Part shown: piece by piece, positions 38,661 through 47,818 of the stretch
How positions within the stretch are numbered: the stretch's first letter is position 1
Layout of the letters: every line of letters starts with the position of its first letter
Source of the DNA: an uncultured Maribacter sp.
GTDB taxonomy: Bacteria; Bacteroidota; Bacteroidia; Flavobacteriales; Flavobacteriaceae
Direction: 5' to 3'
Assembly: GCF_947500405.1 (NCBI RefSeq)
Contig: NZ_CANMRY010000003.1
Location: 186,001-250,000, forward strand
Length of the DNA stretch: 64,000 bases
Translations under genes and position numbers: made by a program
The notes under the pieces: model-generated
Database searches by the model: none
What the model saw: the letters and a program-made list of their open reading frames with translations, nothing else
What the model was told of the DNA's origin: nothing

Positions 38661-40115
38661 ATGCTTAAACAACATTTACAGTTTAAATTATCTCAAAAGT
38701 TATCTCCACAGCAAATACAGCTGATGAAGTTAATACAACTACCTACACAAGCTTTTGAACAAAGACTAAAAAGAGAATTAGAAGAAAATCCTGCGTTAGA
38801 AAAAGGTAAAGAAGATAGCGAAAATAATGAAGAGGATTATGACGATATTTATGAAGAAACAGATAGCGAAACTATAGCTGCGGAAGATATAAATATTGAC
38901 GATTACTTAAGTGATGATGAGACTCCTGATTACCGCACAAAAGCAAATAACTACAGTGCAGATGAGGACGAAAAAAGTATTCCATATGCTGCAGGAACCA
39001 CTTTTAATCAATATTTAATAAACCAACTAAACACGGTTAATTTAACTGATGAAGAATGGTCTATTGCCGAATTTCTAGTTGGCAGCGTCGATGAAAGTGG
39101 CTATATAAGAAGACCTGTTGCCGATATTTTAGATGATTTAGCTTTTACCCAGAATATATATACGGATGAAGATAAAATTGAAAAAGTATTTAAAATTGTT
39201 CAAGAATTAGACCCACCAGGTGTTGCCGCTAGATCCTTAGAAGAATGTTTAGTTATACAACTAAAAAGAAAAGAAGCAACATTAAACATAGAACTAGCAA
39301 TAACCATTCTTGAAAAATCCTTTGACCAATTTACAAAAAAGCACTACAAGAAACTTATTCAAAAACATAATATAACAGAAGAACAACTAAAAGATGCTAT
39401 TTCTGAAATAGAGAAACTAAATCCAAAACCAGGAGGTTCTTTTGCAGGAAATAACAGACTTGTAGAACATGTAGTGCCAGATTTTTCTATTAGAATTGTA
39501 GAAGGCGAATTAGAATTAACTTTAAATGGCAGAAATGCTCCTGAATTACATGTAAGTAGAGAATACAACAACATGTTACAAGGCTACAAAGACTCTAAAG
39601 AAAAGTCTAAATCACAAAAAGATACGGTTCTATTTATTAAGCAAAAATTAGATGCAGCGAAATGGTTTATTGATGCTATTAGACAAAGACAACAAACTCT
39701 ATTTATTACCATGAATGCCATAATGCATTACCAAAAAGAATACTTTTTATCTGGAGATGAGCGTAGCTTAAGACCTATGATTTTAAAAGATATTGCTGAT
39801 GAAATACAAATGGATGTCTCAACTGTTTCAAGAGTTGCAAATAGTAAATATGTAGATACCCCATATGGTACAAAATTGATAAAAGAATACTTTTCCGAAT
39901 CTATGAAAAATGAGCAAGGAGAAGATGTATCTACAAAAGAAATTAAAAAAATATTAGAAACTGTTATTAAAGAAGAAGTTAAGAAAAAACCATTAACAGA
40001 TGATAAGTTAGCTGCAATTTTAAAAGAAAAAGGATATCCTATAGCTAGAAGAACTGTTGCTAAATACAGAGAACAACTAGGAATACCTGTAGCAAGATTA
40101 CGTAAAAAGATTTAA
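38661..40115 (+). CDS. rpoN: RNA polymerase sigma-54 factor
   Basis: Alternative sigma factor of 484 residues that needs an AAA+ activator. Region I is the Gln/Leu-rich activator contact (LSQKLSPQQIQLMKLIQL near 11-28). An acidic region II (about 45-115) follows, then the core-binding domain, and the DNA-binding C-terminus ends in the RpoN box ARRTVAKYREQL near 463-474. It is cotranscribed with asnS and overlaps the next gene by one base. Confidence 0.97.
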   Translation: MLKQHLQFKLSQKLSPQQIQLMKLIQLPTQAFEQRLKRELEENPALEKGKEDSENNEEDYDDIYEETDSETIAAEDINIDDYLSDDETPDYRTKANNYSADEDEKSIPYAAGTTFNQYLINQLNTVNLTDEEWSIAEFLVGSVDESGYIRRPVADILDDLAFTQNIYTDEDKIEKVFKIVQELDPPGVAARSLEECLVIQLKRKEATLNIELAITILEKSFDQFTKKHYKKLIQKHNITEEQLKDAISEIEKLNPKPGGSFAGNNRLVEHVVPDFSIRIVEGELELTLNGRNAPELHVSREYNNMLQGYKDSKEKSKSQKDTVLFIKQKLDAAKWFIDAIRQRQQTLFITMNAIMHYQKEYFLSGDERSLRPMILKDIADEIQMDVSTVSRVANSKYVDTPYGTKLIKEYFSESMKNEQGEDVSTKEIKKILETVIKEEVKKKPLTDDKLAAILKEKGYPIARRTVAKYREQLGIPVARLRKKI

Positions 40116-40720
40116 TGAAAAATTTTCAAGAAGTAATTTCTTATATATTTCATCCATTATTTACACCTATAATTGGCACACTTTCTTATTTTTTGTTAAC
40201 CCCTAAATACAGTCCAATACAGCTACAAAGCAGTAGCATATTGCCAATTTTTATTTTAACCATTGTTATTCCTATTATATCTTATTTTATCCTAAAAAGT
40301 ATAGGCATAGTTAACACTATATTTATGCCTTCTTTACAGGAAAGAAAATACCCCCTATACATAAACATTACATTATTATTTATAATAGTCTATAAGGTTA
40401 TACCCTACAACTATACTAGTGAGTTATATTATTTCTTTATAGGGCTTATAGGCGCTTATTTTAGTTCTTTACTTTTACTATTTTTTAACTTTAAAAGCAG
40501 CATGCATTTAATAAGCATGGGTAGTTTATTAATGTATTTAATTAGCCTTAGCGTTCATTTTGAAATAAATATAATTCTTGGTCTTTGTTTTTTTACAATT
40601 GCTACTGGTCTAGTTGCTTCTTCAAGGTTATATTTAAAAGCACATAGTAAAGCCGAAATTTTAATCGGCTTTTTTGTGGGAGTATTTTCACAACTACTTA
40701 CCATTAAATTTTGGTTATAA
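40115..40720 (+). CDS. Small polytopic membrane protein, possibly PAP2-like
   Basis: Protein of 201 residues with six hydrophobic helices; its ATG shares the last base of the rpoN stop. Two stretches recall PAP2 phosphatases: an SMHL near residue 130 in the place of PSGH, and SSRLYLKAHSKAEILIG near 168, an SR-x5-H-x3-acidic pattern with Glu where the family has Asp. The first PAP2 motif is weak (ERKYP). It may be a diverged lipid phosphatase or a non-catalytic relative. Coupling to rpoN is conserved in appearance only; the functional link is unknown. Confidence 0.6.
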   Translation: MKNFQEVISYIFHPLFTPIIGTLSYFLLTPKYSPIQLQSSSILPIFILTIVIPIISYFILKSIGIVNTIFMPSLQERKYPLYINITLLFIIVYKVIPYNYTSELYYFFIGLIGAYFSSLLLLFFNFKSSMHLISMGSLLMYLISLSVHFEINIILGLCFFTIATGLVASSRLYLKAHSKAEILIGFFVGVFSQLLTIKFWL

Positions 40721-40870
40721 TATAAATTCCTATTCTACAAATTACAAAACACCAATAACTTCTGCGCTCTATACTAGCTTATAACGCATTTTAAGAGGCT
40801 CAGTGAAGTTTTCTCCATTATTATAATGATATAGCAATAATTAAGCAGAACACTTATATTTTACACTTAA

Positions 40871-41560
40871 TTATAAAATATAAAAAATTAAACCCACTCT
40901 TAATGGTTTCATATTTATACGCTCGCCATTTAAAAAAGTAGAATCATTAAACAAATTACTTAACGAGTAGTGCATGTGAATATTAAAGGTATTATACCCA
41001 AAACTAAAAGACAAACCGTACTGAAAATTTGAAGTGTCTTTATTATAAAACGAAGATCTAACAATGTTGCCAATATACTTAGATCTTGTACTTAGTACAT
41101 AGCCTAATTTAAGACCAGCATAAATTCTCCAAAACTTATAATCAGTACCTGTAGCGTTTCTCCAACGAAACTCTAATGGCATTTCAATTACATGAGATTC
41201 TATTTTATTATGTTTATAATCTCCAGTATTATTTAATATAGAATAATCTATACCAGAACCTGTATCGGTGGCCCTAAGATTAGAATAGTAATTATTTAAA
41301 GCATAACCTAGGCCTATACCTAAAGCCAACTTTCTAGATGTATTTAATGGTATATCTTTTATAAAACCACCTTGCAAACCGTAGGATAAATTTCTTTGAT
41401 TAATTGCATCATCCTTATTAACCAAAAAGTTATAGGTAACACCAATGTAAAATTGGTCTTCCAAAAAATTAGAATCCACAAATGTAGAATCTATCTCTTT
41501 TTGCGCATTTACAAATAAAGAAGCAAAAACAAATACAAGAGAAATTAAAATCCGTACCAT
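40871..41560 (-). CDS. PorT-family outer membrane beta-barrel protein
   Basis: Exported protein of 229 residues. Residues 1-19 are a signal peptide (ending FVNAQ). The rest consists of amphipathic beta strands with many aromatic residues and a C-terminal strand ending in an aromatic/hydrophobic pattern (RVGLIFYIL). The strand spacing and the GLQGGFIKDI-type hairpins fit the PorT/small porin family; PorT itself is an outer membrane part of type IX secretion and gliding. No ligand can be assigned. It follows the ExbB-ExbD-ExbD genes but is separated from them by a terminator. Confidence 0.75.
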   Translation of the reverse strand: MVRILISLVFVFASLFVNAQKEIDSTFVDSNFLEDQFYIGVTYNFLVNKDDAINQRNLSYGLQGGFIKDIPLNTSRKLALGIGLGYALNNYYSNLRATDTGSGIDYSILNNTGDYKHNKIESHVIEMPLEFRWRNATGTDYKFWRIYAGLKLGYVLSTRSKYIGNIVRSSFYNKDTSNFQYGLSFSFGYNTFNIHMHYSLSNLFNDSTFLNGERINMKPLRVGLIFYIL

Positions 41561-41583
41561 AAGGTAAAGTTACAGAAATAAAA

Positions 41584-41612
41584 AAGCGCTTCAAACAAAA
41601 TTTGAAGCGCTT
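41584..41612 (-). terminator. Terminator behind the ExbB-ExbD-ExbD genes
   Basis: Twelve-base stem AAGCGCTTCAAA with TTTGAAGCGCTT (41584-41595 and 41601-41612), five-base loop; TTTTT follows on the minus strand. Confidence 0.85.
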
Positions 41613-41642
41613 GTAAAAGTTTGAAAAATTTTACTAACTAAT

Positions 41643-42119
41643 TTAATTTTTAAATGCATCTCCTTCGTAAGTAGTATAATTTACTTTAAGGGCATTTACT
41701 TTTCTTAATTCTAGTTTAATATCAGATATTAAACCCATATTAGCTTCTTTATCCACTTTTAAAGAAGTAGTTAATACATTCTGAAGTTCTTGCGATTTCT
41801 TAGCACGCTCCATTAATATATAATCTCCAACTTCATTTGGATTAGCGAATTTATCATTCAATTGAATTTTAGGTTCTGTACCAAATGTCTTGGTGTACTC
41901 TTTTGTAGGTGCACCAACATATATAGTAATTACCCTATCTTTCTTCTCCAATTTCTTAATCTCATTAGCTTGTGGAAGTTCATTAGCTACTTTCACAGAA
42001 CTATCTTTCATAACGGTAACCGTCATAAAGAAGAATAAAAGCATAAATACAATATCTGGAAGGGATGCAGTAGATACCGCAGGCACTTCACCATCTTTCT
42101 TTTTTGCAAATTTTGACAT
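41643..42119 (-). CDS. exbD: ExbD/TolR-type energy transducer (second copy)
   Basis: Inner-membrane protein of 158 residues with one helix (about 20-40) preceded by the conserved SLPDIVFMLLFFF; Asp22 is the proton-path residue of the family. The periplasmic domain follows. Together with the ExbB-like protein upstream it should form a proton-driven motor that energises an outer membrane or peptidoglycan-linked process. It is the last gene of the four-gene unit and lies 20 bases after the other exbD. Confidence 0.9.
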   Translation of the reverse strand: MSKFAKKKDGEVPAVSTASLPDIVFMLLFFFMTVTVMKDSSVKVANELPQANEIKKLEKKDRVITIYVGAPTKEYTKTFGTEPKIQLNDKFANPNEVGDYILMERAKKSQELQNVLTTSLKVDKEANMGLISDIKLELRKVNALKVNYTTYEGDAFKN

Positions 42120-42139
42120 ACTGTTTTATTTAACTTTTA

Positions 42140-42766
42140 TTAATTAGATGAAGAAGAAGTTTCTGCTTCTGAAAGCTTTTGAGGAAACAATTCTTGTATT
42201 CTCTTAACTCTCTTCTTTAAATCTTCTTTTACACTTGCATCCGTTTCTGGATTAAGATATTCTGCCTCCATGTCTGTAAAATCTCTTTTATACAAACGCT
42301 GCGCTTCTCTATTTCTTAAATCGTTATAAGCTCCCACCAATTCGTTTTGTACAGTTATATACGTTCCGTACTTGGTTTCCCTATCACTTTTTACAGAGAT
42401 AATTGCTTTTGCAGGACTATCTGATGAACTTGCATCTCTTTTCCCTTTACAATAGTTACAATAATCAGGTGAACCTGAAACTGCTCCTCCATTATCTAAA
42501 AAAGCTGTTGCTTTTTCTCTTAACTGATTTAATTGTACTAACTCTCCATCGGCTAGTAACTGACCATCTTTGTTTAAATTAACCTGAAAAATATTTTTCT
42601 GCTTAATTACAACATCGGTCTCTGGCGGCTCAATTGGCGGTAACATACGATCCAAACCTGCATCTGTTTCAATAGTAGTAGTTACTAAGAAAAAGATTAA
42701 CAATAAGAATGCTATGTCTGCCATAGAACCGGCGCTTACTTCTGGTGCTCCCGCTCTTCTTGCCAT
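42140..42766 (-). CDS. exbD: ExbD/TolR-type energy transducer with a CxxC loop
   Basis: Protein of 208 residues with the family's N-terminal helix (SMADIAFLLLIFFLVTT, Asp17 conserved). The periplasmic domain is about 50 residues longer than its neighbour and contains an insertion near 92-125 with DYCNYCKGKRD (Cys103 and Cys106), a possible disulfide or metal pair. The end is Ser-rich. Two different ExbD proteins beside one ExbB are frequent in Bacteroidota and probably form a mixed dimer in the motor pore. Confidence 0.88.
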   Translation of the reverse strand: MARRAGAPEVSAGSMADIAFLLLIFFLVTTTIETDAGLDRMLPPIEPPETDVVIKQKNIFQVNLNKDGQLLADGELVQLNQLREKATAFLDNGGAVSGSPDYCNYCKGKRDASSSDSPAKAIISVKSDRETKYGTYITVQNELVGAYNDLRNREAQRLYKRDFTDMEAEYLNPETDASVKEDLKKRVKRIQELFPQKLSEAETSSSSN

Positions 42767-42784
42767 AGTTGTTCTATTATTTTT

Positions 42785-43216
42785 TTATTTACTAAACATT
42801 TTTTTTACTGCTGGTATTACCAAAGATCCTACTGCAATTATAGTAAGGATATAAAATATATTTAATCCCATTCCTATTTTCTTTACAGTACTCTCATCGC
42901 TCATAGCCATAGCCTTATCATCTACATCTGTACCGCTAGCTAAAACGTAAGAAACAATTACAACTAATAAAAATCCACCTATAACAAATAGAGCTTTCTT
43001 TATACCTTGAGGGTTTGATAATAAATTCTTAATAGTAAATATTAAACTAAATACAACTGCTGCACCTAGCAATAAATATGTAATTAAGAACATTGCGCCC
43101 ATTGCGCCATTTTCTGCAGCTTCAGCAACGGGAACATCTTTACCTGGAAGCATAAACCATAAGGCTGCCCCGATAAGACCCACTACTATTAAAACTATTT
43201 TTAATATTTTATGCAT
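42785..43216 (-). CDS. Four-helix membrane protein of the ExbB/ExbD cluster, unknown function
   Basis: I do not recognise a named family. The 143-residue product has four clear hydrophobic helices (about 5-22, 42-62, 74-92, 118-137), short loops, and an acidic loop GTDVDDKAMAMSDES between helices 3 and 4. It lies between exbB and the first exbD with gaps of 24 and 18 bases, so it is produced with them and may be an accessory subunit of this motor. Confidence 0.7.
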   Translation of the reverse strand: MHKILKIVLIVVGLIGAALWFMLPGKDVPVAEAAENGAMGAMFLITYLLLGAAVVFSLIFTIKNLLSNPQGIKKALFVIGGFLLVVIVSYVLASGTDVDDKAMAMSDESTVKKIGMGLNIFYILTIIAVGSLVIPAVKKMFSK

Positions 43217-43240
43217 GACATTACTTGAATTTAGTCCGAC

Positions 43241-43987
43241 TTATTTTTTGTGATCTACCAACATATCAATCAAAGAGATTGATGAATCTTCCATATCATT
43301 TACTATACTATCAATCTTAGCGATAATGTAGTTATAAAAGATTTGTAGAATAATAGCCGTAATAAGACCAAATACTGTTGTTAATAATGCTACCTGAATA
43401 TCTCCTGCAATAAGAGATGCACTTAAATTACCTACAGCTGCAATCTTTTGGAAGGCTTGGATCATACCAATTACCGTACCCATGAAACCAAGCATTGGAG
43501 CAATTGCGATAAATAAAGATAACCAAGAAACATTCTTTTCTAACTGACCCATTTGTACACCACCATAAGCTACAACAGCTTTCTCTGCAGATTCTACACT
43601 TTCACCAGCTCTATCTAAACCTTGGTAATATATAGAAGCAACAGGTCCTTTTGTATTTCTACAAACTTCCTTTGCAGCCTCAACACCACCTGAAGCTAAA
43701 GCATCTTCTACTTGTTGCTTTAACTTAGAAGAGTTTGTGCTCGCCAAGTTCAAATAAATAATTCTTTCAATTGCAACTGCTAAACCTAATATTAAACACA
43801 AAAGTACTATCCCCATGAAGCCAGCGCCCCCAGTGATAAACATTTCTTTTAATACTTGTGTAAAGCTTTTTGCTGCTTCAGCATCTCCTTGTAATATTAC
43901 AACTGCTGCTGATGTTTTTGCACTTACTGTATTTGCACTTAGAACAAATAACCCAGTCATTGCTAGGGTAGAGAATAATCTTTTCAT
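43241..43987 (-). CDS. exbB: ExbB/TolQ/MotA-family proton channel protein
   Basis: Protein of 248 residues from the ATG at 43987; a TTG three codons earlier is not needed. There is an N-terminal hydrophobic segment resembling a signal peptide (VLSANTVSAK), then three helices at about 45-70, 150-180 and 195-225. The conserved MotA/TolQ/ExbB stretch IAPMLGFMGTVIGMI near 166-180 and GDIQVALLTTVFGL near 200 are plain. It forms the pentameric stator around the ExbD helices and heads the four-gene unit. Confidence 0.93.
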   Translation of the reverse strand: MKRLFSTLAMTGLFVLSANTVSAKTSAAVVILQGDAEAAKSFTQVLKEMFITGGAGFMGIVLLCLILGLAVAIERIIYLNLASTNSSKLKQQVEDALASGGVEAAKEVCRNTKGPVASIYYQGLDRAGESVESAEKAVVAYGGVQMGQLEKNVSWLSLFIAIAPMLGFMGTVIGMIQAFQKIAAVGNLSASLIAGDIQVALLTTVFGLITAIILQIFYNYIIAKIDSIVNDMEDSSISLIDMLVDHKK

Positions 43988-44062
43988 TTTTTTCAAACTT
44001 AAATTTAGTTAGTTAATAGGGTTAAAGATAATTAAAATTTATATTATAATTAAAAAAATCTG

Positions 44063-44150
44063 CAGAGAGGAAGGGATTCGAACCCTCGATACCCTTTTGG
44101 GGTATACACACTTTCCAGGCGTGCGCCTTCGACCACTCGGCCACCTCTCT
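44063..44150 (-). tRNA. tRNA-Ser (anticodon GGA)
   Basis: An 88-base tRNA with acceptor AGAGAGG pairing CCTCTCT, discriminator G, anticodon loop CTGGAAA, a long variable arm (TACCC...GGGTA) typical of serine tRNA, and T loop GTTCGAATC. No CCA is encoded. Confidence 0.96.
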
Positions 44151-44217
44151 AGATTAGCCTTAAAGGTGTGCCAAATAACAAAAAAAATATTAGTTAGAGA
44201 AATATTCTAAGTTATTT

Positions 44218-45264
44218 TTAACGCATTTCTCCTCGAAGGGATGTTTCAAAAATAGTTTTAAAGGACTTTAAAGATACACCACTACCTAACATATACATAA
44301 CCTTAGCTATAGCCGCTTCCGTTGTAATATCCTTACCACTAATTACTTGCATATCCTTTAATGCCTTACTAGTTTCGTACTGCCCCATTATTACACTACC
44401 TCCAGAACACTGCGTTATATTAATAATTAATATGTTATTTTTTTTTGCTTTTTTTAACAATTCTAAGAACCATTCTTCTGTAAAAACATTTCCTGCGCCA
44501 TAGGTTTCTAAAATTATTGCTTTTAAACCTGATGTTTTAATAACCGATTTTACAACTTGAGAACTTAAACCTGGAAAAAGTTTTAATACAGCTATATTAT
44601 TATTCATTTTTTTATGCACAAAAAATTTTTTAGAAGCTTTTTGTTTGAACAAATTTTCCTCATAAATCTTTAAATGCACTCCAGATTCAACTAACGGAGG
44701 GTGATTTAAGGATGCAAAGGCCTCAAAATGTTCTGCATTAATTTTTGTAGTACAATTAGCTCTATATAATTTGTATTCAAAATACAATCCCACTTCTTGC
44801 ACAACAGCTTTTCCTTTTTCCTTTAGTGCCGCAATCTGAATAGAAGTAATTAAATTTTCTTTAGCGTCAGTCCTCAAATCCCCTATTGGCAATTGTGACC
44901 CGGTAAATATTACTGGTTTTGCTAAGTTTTCTAATAAAAAACTCAGTGCAGAAGAAGTATAACTCATAGTATCGCTCCCATGCAATACAACAAATCCATC
45001 GTGAGCATCATAATTATCTTCTATCATAGTAGCTATACTTACCCAATGCTCTATATTCATATTTGATGAATCTATTGGGTTCTCAAAAGAAATAGTGTTT
45101 ATAGTACAATCTAATTGATTAAGCTCTGGTATTTTACTTAAAAGTTCATCAAAATTAAATGCCTTTAATACTCCGGTTTCATAATCTTTAACCATACCTA
45201 TAGTACCGCCGGTATAAATTAATAGTATTTTACTTTTGCTATTTTTTAAACTCATATATGGCAT
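44218..45264 (-). CDS. ansA: Type I L-asparaginase
   Basis: Hydrolyses asparagine to aspartate and ammonia; no signal peptide, so cytoplasmic. I start at ATG 45264 (348 residues); ATG 45255 is also possible, and a TTG at 45297 overlapping tatD is rejected. Both catalytic threonine motifs are present: IYTGGTIGM near residue 20 and VLHGSDTMSYTSSAL near 88-102, followed by the partner lysine in TDAKENL. It lies just behind tatD, probably cotranscribed. Confidence 0.92.
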   Translation of the reverse strand: MPYMSLKNSKSKILLIYTGGTIGMVKDYETGVLKAFNFDELLSKIPELNQLDCTINTISFENPIDSSNMNIEHWVSIATMIEDNYDAHDGFVVLHGSDTMSYTSSALSFLLENLAKPVIFTGSQLPIGDLRTDAKENLITSIQIAALKEKGKAVVQEVGLYFEYKLYRANCTTKINAEHFEAFASLNHPPLVESGVHLKIYEENLFKQKASKKFFVHKKMNNNIAVLKLFPGLSSQVVKSVIKTSGLKAIILETYGAGNVFTEEWFLELLKKAKKNNILIINITQCSGGSVIMGQYETSKALKDMQVISGKDITTEAAIAKVMYMLGSGVSLKSFKTIFETSLRGEMR

Positions 45265-45286
45265 ATCCTTTTTTAAATCTAAGCAT

Positions 45287-46054
45287 TTACACCCCAAACA
45301 CTTCTTTAGAATTTAATGTTGTTTGTAACGCAATTTCTTCTTTTGTCTTTTCATATATAGTAGCTACTTTTTCTAATACATTTAAAACATACAAACTTTG
45401 GTTCCTTTTACCTCTATACGGCACCGGAGCCAAGTAAGGAGCATCTGTCTCTAATACAATATATTTTATATCTATCTTATTTAAAAAAGTATCTATTTTT
45501 CCATTTTTAAAAGTAACCACACCCCCTATTCCTAGTTTCATATTATAAGTAATAGCTTTTTTAGCTTGTTCTAATGTTCCCGTAAAACAATGAAATATTC
45601 CAAATAAGTTCTCTCCTTTCTCTAGCTCTAAGACCTCAAAAACTTCATCAAAAGCATCTCTACAATGTATAACTATTGGAAGTTTATATTTTTTAGCTAA
45701 CTGTATTTGCAGCCTAAAAGCTTCTTGCTGTTCTTTTAGAAACGTTTTATCCCAATACAAATCAATACCAATTTCACCTACCGCATAATAGTTTCTTTTT
45801 TCTAATTGCACTTCTACATGTTCTAGTTCTTCCTTAAAATTTTCCTTAATATGTGTAGGGTGCAATCCAGACATTAAAAAGACATTGTCTGGAAAAGATT
45901 TTTCTAGCTGTAACATAGACTCTGTATACGTTGAATCTATTGCCGGGATAAAAAATCTTTCTATTCCATTATCTATAGCATTTTGAATAACCTCAGTACG
46001 ATCCTCATCAAAAGCCTCACTATATAAATGTGTGTGTGTATCTGTTATAATCAT
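45287..46054 (-). CDS. tatD: TatD-family metal-dependent hydrolase
   Basis: TIM-barrel DNase/hydrolase of 255 residues. Metal residues seen: DTHTHLY at the N-terminus (His6 and His8), EIGID near 97 (Glu), IVIHCRDA near 129 (His), FHCFTG near 156 (His) and LETDAPYL near 203 (Asp). All are intact, so it should be active. TatD enzymes act in DNA repair and quality control. It is divergent from the small aspartyl-protease gene, with only 36 bases between starts. Confidence 0.93.
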   Translation of the reverse strand: MIITDTHTHLYSEAFDEDRTEVIQNAIDNGIERFFIPAIDSTYTESMLQLEKSFPDNVFLMSGLHPTHIKENFKEELEHVEVQLEKRNYYAVGEIGIDLYWDKTFLKEQQEAFRLQIQLAKKYKLPIVIHCRDAFDEVFEVLELEKGENLFGIFHCFTGTLEQAKKAITYNMKLGIGGVVTFKNGKIDTFLNKIDIKYIVLETDAPYLAPVPYRGKRNQSLYVLNVLEKVATIYEKTKEEIALQTTLNSKEVFGV

Positions 46055-46090
46055 CCTGTAAAAATAGCGTTATCTTTATAAAAAGAATCT

Positions 46091-46537
46091 ATGGCGTCTC
46101 TGAAAAGTTTTTTAAATAAGAAAAACTATATTAAAGTACCACTAGTACTTACAGCAACAAATCATTTTGAAATAATAGCCTCATTAAATGGAACTACTGG
46201 TCGTTTTATCTTAGACACAGGAGCATCTAACACATGTGTGGGCTTTAACAAAATCACCTTTTTTAATCTTACTACCAAGGAATCTAAAATAAAGGCTGCT
46301 GGAGCAGGTGCCACAGAGATGGAAACCTTAGTTTCCACAAAAAACAACTTAACAATTCAGGGCTGGGAAACCAAAAAACTGAAACTTGTTTTATTTGATT
46401 TACAGCATGTAAACACTGCCTTAGCCTCCCAAAATAGTTTACCTGTAGATGGTATAATTGGTGCAGATGTGCTAAAAAAAGCAAAAGCTATAATAGATTA
46501 CAGTAAAAAATGTGTTTACTTAAAACAAAAAACCTAA
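46091..46537 (+). CDS. Retropepsin-like aspartyl protease domain protein
   Basis: A 148-residue single domain with the active-site motif FILDTGASNT (Asp42), a flap region, and the conserved DGIIGADVLKKAKAIIDY near 120-137. One domain of this size must dimerise to make an active site, as retroviral proteases do. There is no signal peptide, so it is cytoplasmic. The substrate is unknown. It ends at a bidirectional terminator shared with sucB. Confidence 0.8.
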   Translation: MASLKSFLNKKNYIKVPLVLTATNHFEIIASLNGTTGRFILDTGASNTCVGFNKITFFNLTTKESKIKAAGAGATEMETLVSTKNNLTIQGWETKKLKLVLFDLQHVNTALASQNSLPVDGIIGADVLKKAKAIIDYSKKCVYLKQKT

Positions 46538-46557
46538 AGAAATAGTCTTTAGGTTTT
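46529..46557. terminator. Bidirectional terminator between the aspartyl protease gene and sucB
   Basis: Twelve-base stem (46529-46540 with 46546-46557), AATAG loop, T-run after on the plus strand and an A-run before it that gives T on the minus strand. Confidence 0.8.
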
Positions 46558-46583
46558 TTAATAAGTTATAATTGTAAAAAAAA

Positions 46584-47795
46584 CTACATTTCTAATGCTT
46601 TTTTAACGTTAGAATCCATTAGTATTTCTTCTGGATTTTCTAATGCTTCTTTTACTGCTACTAAGAAACCTACAGATTCCTTACCATCAATAATTCTATG
46701 ATCATAAGAAAGTGCCACGTACATTATTGGCGCAATTGCTACTGCTCCGTCTTTTACAACTGGTCTTTCTACAATATTATGCATTCCTAAAATAGCACTT
46801 TGTGGTGGGTTAATAATTGGTGTAGATAACATAGAACCAAATACACCTCCGTTTGTAATTGTAAAGGTGCCACCTGTCATTTCATCAACGGTAATTTCTC
46901 CTTCTCTTGCACGTATAGCTAATCTCTTAACCTCTGCCTCTACTCCTCTAAAAGTTAAATTTTCAGCATTTCTAATTACAGGAACCATTAATCCTTTTGG
47001 TCCCGAAACCGCAATACTAATATCACAGAAATCATAAGAAAGCATCTCCTTACCATCTATCATAGAATTAACAGAAGGATACATCTCTAATGCACGTACT
47101 ACTGCTAAAGTAAAGAAAGACATAAAACCTAAACCTACTCCATGTTTATTTTTAAAATCTTCTTTGTATTGTTTTCTCAACGCAAAGATAGGCCCCATAT
47201 CTACTTCGTTGAAAGTAGTTAACATTGCCGTTTCATTTTTAACGGAAACTAAACGCTCTGCAACTTTACGGCGCAACATAGAAAGTTTAGATCTACTTTC
47301 TCCTCTACTACCTCCAGACGGAGTCCCCATAGATGGAACTGCACTAACCGCATCTTGCTTAGTTACTCTACCATCTTTTCCTGTTCCTTTTACAGAAGCA
47401 GCACTAACTCCTTTTTCACTAAGTATTTTCTTAGCCGCTGGAGACGCGCTTCCTGTTGCATAACTTTCCTTTGCTACAGGAGCTTCTTTTTTAGGAGCTT
47501 CTTTTGGTGCTTCTTCTTTCTTCTGTTCCGCTACTACTTCACCACCTTCAGGTTTTGCAGCACTAGTATCTATTAAACAAACTACAGCACCCACCTCAAC
47601 TGCATCTCCAACCTCAGCTTTTAGTGTAATAATACCACTCTGTTCTGCTGGCAATTCTAAAGTAGCTTTATCTGAATCTACTTCAGCAATGGCTTGGTCT
47701 TTTTCTACATAATCACCATCTTCTACTAACCATTCTGCTATTTCTACCTCTGTTATAGACTCCCCCGGAGAAGGAACTTTCATTTCTAGAATCAT
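46584..47795 (-). CDS. sucB: 2-oxoglutarate dehydrogenase E2 (dihydrolipoyl succinyltransferase)
   Basis: Core acyltransferase of the 2-oxoglutarate dehydrogenase complex in the TCA cycle, 403 residues. Domains in order: one lipoyl domain with the lipoylated Lys43 (EVDSDKATLE), an Ala/Pro/Glu/Lys linker, a peripheral E1/E3-binding domain (about 118-152, ASPAAKKILSEKG), and the catalytic domain with SYDHRIIDGKE near 372-382. The hinge is short. It is 23 bases behind sucA. Confidence 0.97.
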   Translation of the reverse strand: MILEMKVPSPGESITEVEIAEWLVEDGDYVEKDQAIAEVDSDKATLELPAEQSGIITLKAEVGDAVEVGAVVCLIDTSAAKPEGGEVVAEQKKEEAPKEAPKKEAPVAKESYATGSASPAAKKILSEKGVSAASVKGTGKDGRVTKQDAVSAVPSMGTPSGGSRGESRSKLSMLRRKVAERLVSVKNETAMLTTFNEVDMGPIFALRKQYKEDFKNKHGVGLGFMSFFTLAVVRALEMYPSVNSMIDGKEMLSYDFCDISIAVSGPKGLMVPVIRNAENLTFRGVEAEVKRLAIRAREGEITVDEMTGGTFTITNGGVFGSMLSTPIINPPQSAILGMHNIVERPVVKDGAVAIAPIMYVALSYDHRIIDGKESVGFLVAVKEALENPEEILMDSNVKKALEM

Positions 47796-47818
47796 TACTT
47801 ATCTAATTTGATGTATTA

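Noticed and set aside
43988..43996. TTG start three codons ahead of the ExbB gene
   Set aside because: ATG 43987 is directly in frame and needs no rare start.
43994..44001. TAAGTTTG as promoter box for exbB
   Set aside because: It would leave a leader of only a few bases and has no -33 partner, so it is probably a chance match in AT-rich DNA.
45265..45297. Asparaginase start at TTG 45297, overlapping tatD
   Set aside because: Two ATG codons (45264 and 45255) lie nearer the conserved IYTGGTIG motif, and the overlap is unnecessary.
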